A stretch of 64,000 nt of DNA from Peribacillus acanthi. GTDB taxonomy: Bacteria > Bacillota > Bacilli > Bacillales > DSM-1321. Shown piece by piece: positions 50,771 through 60,300 of the stretch. Both the position numbers and the translations under genes were made by a program. Where the stretch lies: NCBI RefSeq assembly GCF_003073175.1, contig NZ_QBBX01000015.1, positions 24,001 to 88,000 on the forward strand, given 5' to 3'. The notes beneath the pieces were generated by a model that saw only the letters and a program-made list of their open reading frames with translations, did not search any database and had not been told where the DNA came from. Position 1 is the first letter of the stretch. Each line of letters opens with the position of its first letter.

Positions 50771-52210
50771 TTCTTCCTGTAAGGCGCCGAATTCATATTG
50801 AGGGAAATGGATTCGGAAGTGAGTACCTTGACAAGAGCTATCCATAATAGTGACATCGCCTCGATGCTCAAAGATGATTTTTTTCACAAATGGAAGTCCC
50901 ATCCCCATCCCACCTTCCTTGTTGGAAGTAAAGGGATCAAAGACACTCTCCCATTCAAGCTTCGGTATTCCAATACCGGTATCTATCACATCTATTTGAA
51001 TACCTTCATTCTTTATTTCCACATCTATCTTGATGCTTCTTTTCGAAGTATGCCTTGGAATAGCTTGGGAACTGTTTTTAATTAGATTGATAAATACCTG
51101 ACGTAAATAGGTTTTGTTGACAAATGCTTTTACAGAGCTATATCTTTTTTCAAAAATGACCTTCACATCGTTCTCCCTCAAAAACTCCTGTTTAAAATCA
51201 ATCGATTCTTGAATGATCTCGTTAAGGTCCTCTATTTTGAAGTCAATCTTAGAAAATTGAATATAATCCCGATAATTATGGGATAACTCTTCAATTTGAT
51301 CGGTCGCTTTTCGGATGATAGCAGTTTTTTCTTTATCCTCTTCAGTTAAAGATGGAGAAGATGAAAGAACGGAGTTAAACCCTTTAATCACTTGAGCTGT
51401 GTTCAATACCTCATGTATTAAGCTTCCTGCTAAATTTCCCACATAATCTAACTTCTTCTGTCTTTCCACCAACAGATTATATCTCATCATCATCTGCATA
51501 TTCATTCGGATGAAGGCTATGATGATAGAAATAGAGAAAAAAATCACGCCTAAACTACTGACAAGCGCCCCTGTTTTCGGATAAAAATTAAGAGCACCTG
51601 ATATGAATAAAAACAGAGAGAAAATGGAGAATTTCCCCAAAAACTCTTTAATATATGGATTAGGAATTTTCTTAGATATCATAAAGATTAAAAAGATGAG
51701 AACTAAGTAATTACACATGTGTATTGCATAAATCCAATGGTATGACCCGTATACGGGAAAATAAAAATGAATACCCAATGTTTCTATTTTTCTAGAGGTT
51801 ATCCCTTCAATCGCCATAGGTGTCCAAAGTAAAAGGAAAACAAGCACACTCCAGATTAGTATGAAATAAAAGGACTTCCTAGAAAAAATCCTTAACAAAT
51901 ACTTCGCAAAAGGTGATGTTTCTTCATTTAACCACGGGCTATTTTGCACACTGACATAAGCTATATAGAAAAACACTGGAATGGCAAACACCGTACCGCT
52001 ACGCATAAGTTTAAATAGTACTAAAATAGTAGATTCCTCTAAGACTTCACCGAAATACAATACGCCGATATCCGCTTGCCATACAGAGATACACAACATA
52101 TAGAGTAAAAAGCTCGTCGATAGCTCTGAACCCTTTAAAATTTTCCGGCTACTTATGGCTAACACGATGGGAATCAATCCAACCATGATAACAAATAATC
52201 CAACGATCAT
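50768..52210 (-). CDS. Orphan membrane sensor histidine kinase
   Basis: A 480-aa kinase (ATG 52210 after GGAGG; the in-frame ATG at 52234 has no site). Residues 1-245 contain about seven membrane helices. The phosphotransfer segment is SLIHEVLNTAQVIKGFNS, NtrB/KinB-like, and ATP-binding motifs are NLIKNSSQAI, DTGIGIPKLEWE and GGMGMGLPFVKKI. There is no response-regulator neighbour. In spore formers, orphan kinases of this form can feed the Spo0 phosphorelay; here that is inference. Confidence 0.85.
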   Translation of the reverse strand: MIVGLFVIMVGLIPIVLAISSRKILKGSELSTSFLLYMLCISVWQADIGVLYFGEVLEESTILVLFKLMRSGTVFAIPVFFYIAYVSVQNSPWLNEETSPFAKYLLRIFSRKSFYFILIWSVLVFLLLWTPMAIEGITSRKIETLGIHFYFPVYGSYHWIYAIHMCNYLVLIFLIFMISKKIPNPYIKEFLGKFSIFSLFLFISGALNFYPKTGALVSSLGVIFFSISIIIAFIRMNMQMMMRYNLLVERQKKLDYVGNLAGSLIHEVLNTAQVIKGFNSVLSSSPSLTEEDKEKTAIIRKATDQIEELSHNYRDYIQFSKIDFKIEDLNEIIQESIDFKQEFLRENDVKVIFEKRYSSVKAFVNKTYLRQVFINLIKNSSQAIPRHTSKRSIKIDVEIKNEGIQIDVIDTGIGIPKLEWESVFDPFTSNKEGGMGMGLPFVKKIIFEHRGDVTIMDSSCQGTHFRIHFPQYEFGALQEE

Positions 52211-52337
52211 TCTGTTCCTCCAACATACATTCAATACATGATAATAATAATTATATATTACTACTTATTTTAATATATCTACATGTAAAAGAATATTTAA
52301 AATATATCTTATGCAAATTATTGGGAAGAAAATCCAC

Positions 52338-52376
52338 AAAAAAGAAAGAGGCAAGAAATCATTCTTACCCCTTTGC
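52338..52376 (-). terminator. Terminator of the AI-2E-family transporter gene
   Basis: Minus strand GGTAAGAA pairs with TTCTTGCC around 4 nt, followed by a T-rich run TCTTTCTTTTTT. Confidence 0.65.
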
Positions 52377-52379
52377 CTT

Positions 52380-53486
52380 TTAATCAATCTTAATAATTTC
52401 TTCTTTTTGGTCTTTATTAAGTCTGTACAATCTATATGTGTGACTAATGATTACCTTCATGACCGCGTAGAAAGGAACTGCTAGAATCATACCAAGCAAT
52501 CCGCCAAGACTTCCTGCGACCAACAAAATCAGGATAATCGTTAAAGGATGGATATCTAATCTCTTCCCCATAATGTATGGCGATGTGATATTACCATCAA
52601 TTTGTTGAACAATGACAGCTACAATCATAACCTTAAGTGCCATAAAAGGAGAATCGATAAAACCAATAATTAATGCTGGAACAATTGCAATGAACGGACC
52701 AATAAACGGAATCACATTCGTAAACATTGCTACAAAAGCTAAAATCAACGAATATTCAATTCCAATGATCAAGTAGCCAATATACATCATCACCCCGACC
52801 AAGATACAAACCACTGCTTGTCCTTGAATATAGGAGCTCAACGCACTATCCATGTCCTTGAAAATTTTCCGGGCTTCCTTCGCCTGAAAGTAAGGAAGGT
52901 ATTTCAAAACATTGTTGGAAGCTCCTTCACTATCCTTCAATAAATAAAAGACAATGAACGGAACCGTTACGATGATGGTAATAATGCTCGTAACAACTTC
53001 CAAAATACCTGAAATTCTCTTACCGAAATCCGCTACATTCGAGTTGAAGTAATCCCTCACATAATTGGAGATGTTTTCTAAGGTCACATACTCATTTTCC
53101 TCAAACCTTGAAAACCATTCATTCTGTTGTAAGGCAATCACTTTTTCCTTCAATTTTTCCGTCAACTGAGGAAAATTGTTGATTAAGCTATTAAACTGCT
53201 GTTGCAGCTCTGGTCCAATCATGAATACGCCAAGGGTAACAAGCCCTGCGAACAATGAATAGATCAACACGATGGATAAGACCTTTGGAACCTTTTTTTC
53301 GTGTAGATAAAAAACAACCGGCCTAAACAAATAATACAGAACCCCAGAAATCAGGAATGGGAAAAACAAGGTAGTAAAGAAAACTTGAAGGGGCCTGAAA
53401 ATAAAATCTACTTTTGTGGAAAGAAAAATAATGACTAATAAAATTATAATTCCATAACCAATTCGAAACAGTTTTGAATTTGGCAC
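52380..53486 (-). CDS. AI-2E-family (UPF0118) transporter
   Basis: A 368-aa membrane protein with about eight spans in the typical 2+... layout: N-terminal pair (YGIIILLVIIFLSTKVDFIF, FFTTLFFPFLISGVLYYLF), a central amphipathic region, then the C-terminal cluster with NVIPFIGPFIAIVPALIIGF and the family motif GNITSPYIMGKRLDIHPLTI. Members export or import diverse small solutes; some are Na+/H+ antiporter-like. Substrate not inferable. GTG 53486 is spaced correctly from AGGTGA. Confidence 0.85.
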   Translation of the reverse strand: MPNSKLFRIGYGIIILLVIIFLSTKVDFIFRPLQVFFTTLFFPFLISGVLYYLFRPVVFYLHEKKVPKVLSIVLIYSLFAGLVTLGVFMIGPELQQQFNSLINNFPQLTEKLKEKVIALQQNEWFSRFEENEYVTLENISNYVRDYFNSNVADFGKRISGILEVVTSIITIIVTVPFIVFYLLKDSEGASNNVLKYLPYFQAKEARKIFKDMDSALSSYIQGQAVVCILVGVMMYIGYLIIGIEYSLILAFVAMFTNVIPFIGPFIAIVPALIIGFIDSPFMALKVMIVAVIVQQIDGNITSPYIMGKRLDIHPLTIILILLVAGSLGGLLGMILAVPFYAVMKVIISHTYRLYRLNKDQKEEIIKID

Positions 53487-53702
53487 ACACAATCACCTCT
53501 CTATACATTCATTACCCTAAAAACTACTTTTCATAACGACTGCAATTAGTAATTCTATTGTATCTGTATTTAATTCATAATTCTATTGAATCATAGTCTC
53601 TCATTTATAAAAACTTCTCATTAACTTCACACATCTCCCATTTGTTTCTCACAATACCTAACTATTATAAGAATCGTATATTACTAGTTGGAGGATTCTG
53701 TA

Positions 53703-55046
53703 ATGAAAGTGAATGATCAATCGTCAAAAAAACAGCTTTACCGTGCCATTTGGAGATGGCACTTTTATGCGGGAGTGATCTTCGCTCCCATAATTATCAT
53801 ATTAGCTGTTACTGGTGCCATTTATCTGTATAAGCCCCAAATTCAAGAAATGATGTACAAGGATTTATATGAAGTAAAACAACAAGGGTCATCTTTATCT
53901 GCTAACGAACAAATCATCAAGGTTCAAGAAGAGTATCCAGACTCTCCTATTACTAGATTCCGTCCGTCTGATACTCCTACACGCTCATCTGAGGTTGGGA
54001 TTGATCATAATGGGGAAAGTATGACCGTTTTTGTAAATCCCTATAACGGAAAAATTATCGGGGATTTGAAGGATGATTCCATGGTTATGGAGTACGTTGT
54101 AAAACTCCATGGAGAACTCATGGTCGGTACGATTGGTGATAGAATCGTAGAACTGGCTGCATGCTGGGCTATTATTCTACTAGTAACAGGTCTTTACTTA
54201 TGGTTCCCTAGGGACAAAAACTGGAATGGGTTCATTAAGATAAGATTGAAGCAAGGTAAACGGATTTTCTATCGAGACCTACATGTTTTCTTAGGATTTT
54301 GGCTATCATTTTTTATTCTTATTCTTATTTTAACTGGACTCCCATGGGCAGGCTTCATGGGTGATAAAATTAACCAGGTAGCTACATCTACACAATCTGG
54401 TTATCCAGATGGACTTTGGGGTGGCGGACCAGTATCCACTGTTCCTACCAAGTCAGTTGGTGACGTTCCATGGGCAGCGGAGAATATGCCACTTCCTAAA
54501 TCAAACGTAAATGGTACAAGTGGTCTTTATTTGAATAGTGTCGTAGAAATAGCTGAAGAAAGAAAGGTCCATCCAGGCTATAATATTTACCTACCTGGAG
54601 ATGAGACGGGTGTTTATACTGTTTCTGTCTTCCCTACCCTTCCAAAAGACCAAGCTACCCTACACATCGATCAGTATAGTGGAGAAGTGTTAGCAGATCT
54701 CCGCTTTGACGATTATGGTCCGATGGCAAAGGTCATTGAGGTTGGAATTGCGTTACATGAAGGACGCTATTTTGGTCCTTTCAATCAATTTTTAGGATTG
54801 TTAACATGCCTAGGTTTAGTCTTAATTGTATGGAGCGGATTCATCATGTGGTGGAAAAGAAGACCTAAAGGAAAATTAGGAGCACCATCTCTCTCTATCG
54901 ATTTTAAAATGTCCAAAACCTTAATTGCCATCACGATTGTACTTGGTATTTTACTTCCGTTAGTCGGGATATCTTTATTGGTCGTACTTATTTTTGATTA
55001 TGTTTTAATTAAACGTGTTCCAAGATTAAGCGAATTGTTTTCATAA
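53703..55046 (+). CDS. PepSY-domain membrane protein
   Basis: A 447-aa PepSY_TM protein. The N-terminal WRWHFYAGVIFAPIIIILAV and RDLHVFLGFWLSFFILILIL show the paired His-containing membrane helices of the family (possible heme-coordinating His). PepSY modules occur in the extracytoplasmic loops (YEVKQQGSSLSANEQIIKVQ; DQATLHIDQYSGEVLADLRF). Four to five spans. ATG 53703 follows TTGGAGG. Related proteins act in iron or flavin-linked membrane redox; no such partner is adjacent. Confidence 0.82.
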   Translation: MKVNDQSSKKQLYRAIWRWHFYAGVIFAPIIIILAVTGAIYLYKPQIQEMMYKDLYEVKQQGSSLSANEQIIKVQEEYPDSPITRFRPSDTPTRSSEVGIDHNGESMTVFVNPYNGKIIGDLKDDSMVMEYVVKLHGELMVGTIGDRIVELAACWAIILLVTGLYLWFPRDKNWNGFIKIRLKQGKRIFYRDLHVFLGFWLSFFILILILTGLPWAGFMGDKINQVATSTQSGYPDGLWGGGPVSTVPTKSVGDVPWAAENMPLPKSNVNGTSGLYLNSVVEIAEERKVHPGYNIYLPGDETGVYTVSVFPTLPKDQATLHIDQYSGEVLADLRFDDYGPMAKVIEVGIALHEGRYFGPFNQFLGLLTCLGLVLIVWSGFIMWWKRRPKGKLGAPSLSIDFKMSKTLIAITIVLGILLPLVGISLLVVLIFDYVLIKRVPRLSELFS

Positions 55047-55057
55047 ATTTTATAAAA

Positions 55058-55109
55058 AGAAAAAGGTGATTAAAATCGTCCTATTAAGACGTATTAATCA
55101 CCTTTTTCC
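55058..55109. terminator. Bidirectional terminator between PepSY and GDYXXLXY genes
   Basis: AAAAAGGTGATTAA pairs with TTAATCACCTTTTT, with an inner GTC/GAC pairing. It serves convergent transcripts. Confidence 0.85.
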
Positions 55110-55679
55110 TTACTTATTAACCTCTACACTCTGAAGGATGGAATATCCCTTATAGATTTTAACCGTCGCAATTAAACGACCTTGACTTGATTCTTTTTCA
55201 AGCTGTTTACCAGTGTTTTCTTCAAGGTAATATCGTTCGTTAGGAATGTTGATATTCACTTTTTTCAGGTTTTGGCCTTCAGTCATATTTACATAAGGGC
55301 TCATTACACCTTTTATAAATACGCCAGACTTCGGTTTCACTTCTACAACTCTCCATGCTTTGTAAACCCCAGAAGCTTTGTCTTCCCTTAATTCTATGAA
55401 TACCTTCACATCTTTATAAGGTTTGGAGCTGTCTCCATGTATGTCTAATTTCTTGAGTAGTGGTTCGTAGATAATGTCTAAGGGAACTTCTTCAATTTCA
55501 AAGTTCAAATCTACATAATCACCGTAAAACAAGTCTCTTGGATCGTAAGGGACCGTTTGTAGCTTAACCGTTTCCCCGAAGTAAGTGGCGGTGAGCGGTT
55601 TAATTAACATAGTCAACAAAAGAAGAATCGGAAAGGCTAAGGCAAAGATAAAGAAATTATTCCTTGATAGTTTCTTCAT
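55110..55679 (-). CDS. GDYXXLXY-motif protein
   Basis: A 189-aa protein with one N-terminal membrane anchor (FIFALAFPILLLLTMLI) and an extracytoplasmic domain containing the family motif in YGDYVDLNFEIEEVP, and VKPKSGVFIKGVM. This family is found next to or fused with DUF2157 membrane proteins, as here. The ATG overlaps the upstream DUF2157 gene by 23 nt, so they are translationally coupled. Function unknown. Confidence 0.85.
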   Translation of the reverse strand: MKKLSRNNFFIFALAFPILLLLTMLIKPLTATYFGETVKLQTVPYDPRDLFYGDYVDLNFEIEEVPLDIIYEPLLKKLDIHGDSSKPYKDVKVFIELREDKASGVYKAWRVVEVKPKSGVFIKGVMSPYVNMTEGQNLKKVNINIPNERYYLEENTGKQLEKESSQGRLIATVKIYKGYSILQSVEVNK

Positions 55680-56925
55680 TCTTCGTCATCTCCTTTCGAC
55701 GAGTTTTTTCAAACCAATACCCAAGCGCTAATAATAGAACGCCTCCGATGAGGAAAGCAATGGACTTGTTTAGGAAAGCAAGAGATAAATCTACATAGAA
55801 ACGGAAAATGAATAAACAGACGATAGCAACTCCGAATAGATTCTCTCTCCTCACTAAACTAAGTGCGTAGATAAGATATCCAATCGAAAATACCAACGAA
55901 AGCAACCACGCATTCTCTGCTGACACGTCTTCCCACCAATGAGGAAAAGAGAGAATGATCGCAGTGATGAAATGAAGCATCATTCCGATTACTTTGGTTT
56001 CCCATTTATAGTCTGGATGTTGAATAAATACTAAACTCATTCCTATTATGAAATAGAATAATAGGATGAGAAGTTCGTGTTCTAATTCAAAATAAGAAAA
56101 TGCCATGGCAAAGAACTGCAATGTCATGAATAGATTAATCACAAACAAAGGTTTGGATTTATTTAAATACTTATGCCCCACATAAAATAAAGCTGGTAAT
56201 ACGAGTAAAAACACATAAGGGAAAGCTTCAACCTCTAGAGGCCTTATAGCAAATTGCGCTTGAATGAATAAATAAACGGATAAAATATTGACCCAAAATA
56301 AAGCTTCTGACCTTTTCATTACATAATGACCAAAAGCGAACATAAGCGGGAAGATGATAATCATGACATAAGCCACTAAATCATCTGTCCAAATAAATTT
56401 AACTTGGATATAACTATAGATTAAACCTATAGCCACAAACTTTAACAATTTATCTTCTAAGTAAAACGCTAAAGGCAAAATTCCTATTCCCCACATTAAG
56501 AAGGCATCTTCCCAATTGCCACCTAGATGAAATAATTGTCCAATATAAAAGATTTCCGCACCATAGGCAAAGGCACCTACATAATATAAAGATTTAGATA
56601 GAACAGGGTGTTTCGTTTCTAACCTTCTAGCCCCAAGATAAAAGGCAATCAACGTACCTAAAAGAATGATAAACTTGGTTATTTTCGTTAACTCCGACCA
56701 GTTGCTAGCCACAAAACTCAATATCCCTAACCCAATCAAAATTCCACCAATAAGAAACAGTATTTGTATAGAGTTCAGGCTCTGTTTCGAAGGGATTTCC
56801 TTTGGCGCTTCATATAGATCCATCAAATGAGCAGATTGACCTTTTTCTAAGTGTCCTGCACTTTCTAATTCATGGAATTCTCTTTTAAGAAAGTCATAGG
56901 CCGATTTTGACACTACTCTTTTCAA
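55657..56925 (-). CDS. DUF2157 membrane protein
   Basis: A polytopic protein of about 422 aa. A charged N-terminal cytoplasmic segment (SAYDFLKREFHELESAGHLE) is the DUF2157 lead-in, followed by some 12 hydrophobic spans from ILFLIGGILIGLGILSFVAS to FLIGGVLLLALGYWFEKT. TTG 56925 with AAGGTG upstream is preferred; ATG 56958 has no ribosome site, so the start is uncertain. Paired with the GDYXXLXY gene. Function unknown. Confidence 0.78.
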   Translation of the reverse strand: MKRVVSKSAYDFLKREFHELESAGHLEKGQSAHLMDLYEAPKEIPSKQSLNSIQILFLIGGILIGLGILSFVASNWSELTKITKFIILLGTLIAFYLGARRLETKHPVLSKSLYYVGAFAYGAEIFYIGQLFHLGGNWEDAFLMWGIGILPLAFYLEDKLLKFVAIGLIYSYIQVKFIWTDDLVAYVMIIIFPLMFAFGHYVMKRSEALFWVNILSVYLFIQAQFAIRPLEVEAFPYVFLLVLPALFYVGHKYLNKSKPLFVINLFMTLQFFAMAFSYFELEHELLILLFYFIIGMSLVFIQHPDYKWETKVIGMMLHFITAIILSFPHWWEDVSAENAWLLSLVFSIGYLIYALSLVRRENLFGVAIVCLFIFRFYVDLSLAFLNKSIAFLIGGVLLLALGYWFEKTRRKEMTKNEETIKE

Positions 56926-57057
56926 ATAAACACCTTCTTTCCCAATGGATTCATACAACTACTACAGTAGGAATAGTCTAATTAGAAAATTCACTTCTGT
57001 ATATGTTAAATTATATAAAAATATCCAAATTTAAGTATTTTTTTACCATATTAGAAT

Positions 57058-57099
57058 AAAAAGGAGCATGGCCCTGCTAACGGACGGTGCTCCTTTTTC
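57058..57099. terminator. Terminator of the chemoreceptor gene at 57-59 kb
   Basis: AAAAAGGAGCA pairs with TGCTCCTTTTT around a 19-nt loop. Confidence 0.85.
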
Positions 57100-57102
57100 G
57101 TT

Positions 57103-58827
57103 TTACAGCTTAAATTTATTGGTTAATTCATTTAGCTCTTTCGCCATACGAGACAGTTTCTCGATAGAAGTCGACATATCAGAAACAAGGTGATCCTGTT
57201 CTTTCGTGACTTCGACAGTCTCTTTTGTGCTCGTTACAGCTTTTTCTGCAATATTGGCGGTTTCCAAGGAAGAAGCCGTGATTTCTTCTGTGGAAGCTGA
57301 CATTTCTTCTGAAGTAGCTGTCACTTCTTGCATTTGATGGACAACTCCTTGAATGGCATCCAAAATCGTATGGAATGCTTCTCCTGTTTCTTCCACAAAA
57401 ACGATTCCCTTTTCAACATCTCTTGTTACGGTGTCCATAGACTTTACAGTAACACTCGTATCATCATGGATTTTTTCAATTAATTGTTGAATACTTTCTG
57501 TAGATCGTTCTGATTGCTCAGCAAGTTTTCGAACCTCATCGGCTACTACTGCAAAACCTTTTCCGTGCTCCCCTGCCCTTGCCGCTTCAATAGCTGCATT
57601 TAAAGCAAGTAAATTTGTTTGTGCGGAAATCTCACGAATAATATTAATAATCGTGGCAATTTCATTGGAATGAGTTTCTAATACTTTTATGAAAGAAGAA
57701 GACTGATTGACGGAAGCACTGATGGTCTTCATCTGCTCAATTACCTTTTCTAACTTCTCGTTTCCTTGTTCTGCTTCTTGAAGCGTCTTAGTAGAAAACT
57801 CGGATACGGTTGAAGACGACTGAGCAATGTGATTTATGCCTTCAGTCATCCCTTCCATGACACATACACTTTCTTCAAGGCTTCTAAATTGTGTGTGTGA
57901 GCCAATCGCCATCTGTTCCATAGTAGCTGCAATTTGTTGGCTAGCTGCTTTTGTCTCATTCGCTTGGGCCAATAATTCTGAAGTCGTGACTTGAACTTCC
58001 ATCGTATTATAATTAATCCCTTGAATGACTTGTTTTAAATCCGAAACCATTTCATTAAACGCAAGCGCTAATTTTCCGATTTCATCCCCTCGCATACTCT
58101 CAAACGAAGTCGATAAATCTCCACTTCCTACCTTTTCAACTTGTTTCGTTAGCTTTTGCAATGGATTTACTAAGTATCGAGTAAAGCCAACAATCATTAG
58201 AATACTAATCACTAAAATAATAGCCGTTATGATAATCATATTCAGCTTGTTCTTTTGCATCGTTTTATAAATTTGTGTGGCATCAAAATCTGCTCCAACA
58301 ACACCAATCATTTCACCATTTGTAGCTTTGATTGGGATGTAAGCTGAGACAACCGCTCCGTAATCATCATCATAGCTTAATTCCCCAATGGAGGATTCAC
58401 CCGTTTCAAACGTTGCTTTTAACTGTGGAAACTCATCCATGGCATCTTCAACTTCACCTAGCCCTGAAGCATCCTCAGAACCTTTTGGCATCCCATCCAC
58501 CACATATTGATAGACAAACCCTTTATCCGTTTTAACTCGTTGCATCGTATATAAATACAACAACCCATTCGTTTCTCTAATTTCATTCAATTGTTGACGA
58601 AGGTCATGATAATAGTCGGTCTCACCTGATTGAGGTGTTATTTCTTTATACTTCTCAACATCAATCTTCTTTACCGCTTGCCTTGCAATATGGTCTGCTT
58701 GATTGCTTACCGATTCTACCACTAGCTGAACGGATGAACGATAAGCGAGGAAACTAATACAAAGTCCTGAAAGTAAAATAAGAGTAGAAAACACCAATAA
58801 CATTTTGACTTTAATGCTTTTTTTCAT
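57103..58827 (-). CDS. Methyl-accepting chemotaxis protein, single-Cache-like sensor
   Basis: A 574-aa transmembrane receptor. TM1 residues 8-28, a sensor of about 165 residues ([20 protein letters not shown] ... [19 protein letters not shown]), TM2 near 195-215, HAMP ([20 protein letters not shown]) and the signalling tip [19 protein letters not shown]. The sensor is smaller than in the 46-kb receptor and not closely related to it. It is monocistronic with its own terminator. Ligand unknown. Confidence 0.9.
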   Translation of the reverse strand: MKKSIKVKMLLVFSTLILLSGLCISFLAYRSSVQLVVESVSNQADHIARQAVKKIDVEKYKEITPQSGETDYYHDLRQQLNEIRETNGLLYLYTMQRVKTDKGFVYQYVVDGMPKGSEDASGLGEVEDAMDEFPQLKATFETGESSIGELSYDDDYGAVVSAYIPIKATNGEMIGVVGADFDATQIYKTMQKNKLNMIIITAIILVISILMIVGFTRYLVNPLQKLTKQVEKVGSGDLSTSFESMRGDEIGKLALAFNEMVSDLKQVIQGINYNTMEVQVTTSELLAQANETKAASQQIAATMEQMAIGSHTQFRSLEESVCVMEGMTEGINHIAQSSSTVSEFSTKTLQEAEQGNEKLEKVIEQMKTISASVNQSSSFIKVLETHSNEIATIINIIREISAQTNLLALNAAIEAARAGEHGKGFAVVADEVRKLAEQSERSTESIQQLIEKIHDDTSVTVKSMDTVTRDVEKGIVFVEETGEAFHTILDAIQGVVHQMQEVTATSEEMSASTEEITASSLETANIAEKAVTSTKETVEVTKEQDHLVSDMSTSIEKLSRMAKELNELTNKFKL

Positions 58828-59071
58828 ATGTCTACCTCTTTTTCGAATTAAATAGCTTCATAGATTGTTGGTTATAGAGTATATGGTTTCTCCGTCCGAG
58901 GTTTCAGCCCAAAATACATTACTCTAGTAAAATAGTCACCTATTCATCATAAACCATTTCCATTTTCTAGAATAGTCGGAAAAGTAATTTTCTTTTTTAA
59001 CAGGATTATGGCTGATATTGCTGAAATCTTATAGTAGAAATTCATTTTATGCGGGAGTGGGTAGACGACAA

Positions 59072-59971
59072 ATGGAAAATACCGTTCTAAGCCAAATTGA
59101 AGAGCTAGAAAAGGAAATACTAGAAAAAAAGAAGCAGCTTGCCAAGCTTAAATCCTCAACTATTAAAAGATCCGTACAAAACTATGAATTTGTTACATCC
59201 AATCACCAACAGGTCACCCTGCAAGAACTATTCGGAGATAAGGACCAATTAATGGTCATTCATAATATGGGCAAAGGCTGCTCTTACTGTACGATGTGGG
59301 CAGACGGATTCAATGGGGTTTACGAACATTTGAGGAATGAAACTGGATTTGTACTTGCATCACCCGATACCCCAGATGTACAAGGTGATTTTGCCGCTAG
59401 TAGAAAATGGAAGTTTCCCATGATTTCAGTAGAAGATCATCCGTTCACAGAAGACATTGGATTTTTAAAAGGTAAGTCACACTATCCAGGAGTTTCTACC
59501 TTCCATAAAGACCAAGATGGAAATATCACACTTTATGCACAAGCACCTTTTGGACCTGGAGACGATTATTGTGTCACCTGGCATCTATTTGATTTACTAC
59601 CAACAACAGGAGAAAATGTTCAGGTGAAAAGATATCTTCATGAACGTTCACCATTCCACCTGACAAATAACATCGCAATCGGTGTAAGTGATTATGAAAA
59701 AGCACTTTCCTTTTATCAAGATGTTCTTGGCTTTAAACTTGAACAAAGCTTCCCGAACGAAACAAAGTTCTCAATGGGTGGTTCAAACTTCTATATTGAA
59801 AACACTGATGTTCAATATACCTATTTTGAGTTTTATGTGGACCAAATCGAGCCCGCTAAGAAGATGTTATTGGAAAATAGCTGTATCATTACCCATGTTT
59901 ATTCAGATAAAAGTATGTTAGTGGCAGATCCATTCGGCCTCAAATTTCACTTGTTTGAAGGAAATAAATAA
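59072..59971 (+). CDS. DUF899 (thioredoxin-like) - VOC fusion protein
   Basis: A 299-aa two-domain protein. After a short coiled lead (LSQIEELEKEILEKKKQLAK), residues about 30-190 are a DUF899 thioredoxin-like fold with MVIHNMGKGCSYCTMWADGF, which holds a CxxC pair, and SRKWKFPMISVEDHPFTEDI. Residues about 195-299 are a VOC module (NIAIGVSDYEKALSFYQDVL ... VADPFGLKFHLFEG). ATG 59072 is chosen because the upstream TTG 59018 has no site. The fusion suggests redox chemistry on a VOC-bound substrate, which is inference. Confidence 0.82.
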   Translation: MENTVLSQIEELEKEILEKKKQLAKLKSSTIKRSVQNYEFVTSNHQQVTLQELFGDKDQLMVIHNMGKGCSYCTMWADGFNGVYEHLRNETGFVLASPDTPDVQGDFAASRKWKFPMISVEDHPFTEDIGFLKGKSHYPGVSTFHKDQDGNITLYAQAPFGPGDDYCVTWHLFDLLPTTGENVQVKRYLHERSPFHLTNNIAIGVSDYEKALSFYQDVLGFKLEQSFPNETKFSMGGSNFYIENTDVQYTYFEFYVDQIEPAKKMLLENSCIITHVYSDKSMLVADPFGLKFHLFEGNK

Positions 59972-59977
59972 TTCACA

Positions 59978-60005
59978 GAGCAGCCGATGTTTGGCTGCTC
60001 TTTTC
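59978..60005 (+). terminator. Terminator of the DUF899-VOC gene
   Basis: GAGCAGCC pairs with GGCTGCTC around 7 nt, followed by TTTTC. Confidence 0.85.
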
Positions 60006-60032
60006 TATGGTAATAAGGTAATCTCCCTCAGA

Positions 60033-60072
60033 AGGTATAAAATTAATCAAACGTTTGATTAATTTTATACCT
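60033..60072. promoter_or_regulatory. 40-bp perfect palindrome upstream of des
   Basis: Every base from 60033 to 60072 pairs with its mirror about the centre 60052/60053. The middle 16 bp, AATCAAACGTTTGATT, recur exactly at 34405-34420. The preceding gene already has a terminator at 59978-60005, so this is more likely an operator for a dimeric (for example TetR-type) regulator than a terminator. The protein is not identified. Confidence 0.75.
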
Positions 60073-60186
60073 GGTCATAAGACTAGAAATATGAAAACAA
60101 AATAGAAAAATTTGTTATAAAACTCCCCTTAAATGCCAAAATAATCAAGGACCTAAGTAAAATCCTTCAAAATTTTCACTCCATAT

Positions 60187-60252
60187 ATGACATTTATCAT
60201 GGTTTGGATATGACACGTATGACTACCACGCCTCATTTCACTTACTTATAAT
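60187..60252 (+). promoter_or_regulatory. des promoter region with ATGAC repeats
   Basis: ATGACATTTATCAT (60187-60200, imperfect dyad) and ATATGACACGTATGAC (60208-60223, direct repeat of ATGAC) are candidate DesR sites upstream of TATAAT at 60247-60252. No good -35 is present, as expected for an activator-dependent promoter, but TATAAT is only 16 bp before the leader ATG, so the start site is uncertain. Confidence 0.5.
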
Positions 60253-60267
60253 AGGAGGTAATAAACT

Positions 60268-60300
60268 ATGAAGTATGAGGAAGGGAAAACTAAAATATGA
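60268..60300 (+). CDS. 10-codon leader peptide coupled to des
   Basis: ATG 60268 lies eight nucleotides after AGGAGG, the best ribosome site in this region, and encodes MKYEEGKTKI. Its TGA (60298-60300) overlaps the des ATG (60297-60299) as ATGA. The des ATG itself has only a weak, distant site, so des translation probably depends on ribosomes finishing the leader. Confidence 0.6.
   Translation: MKYEEGKTKI

Noticed and set aside
60033-60072. Palindrome as the terminator of the DUF899-VOC gene
   Set aside because: A proper terminator with T-run already ends that gene at 59978-60005.
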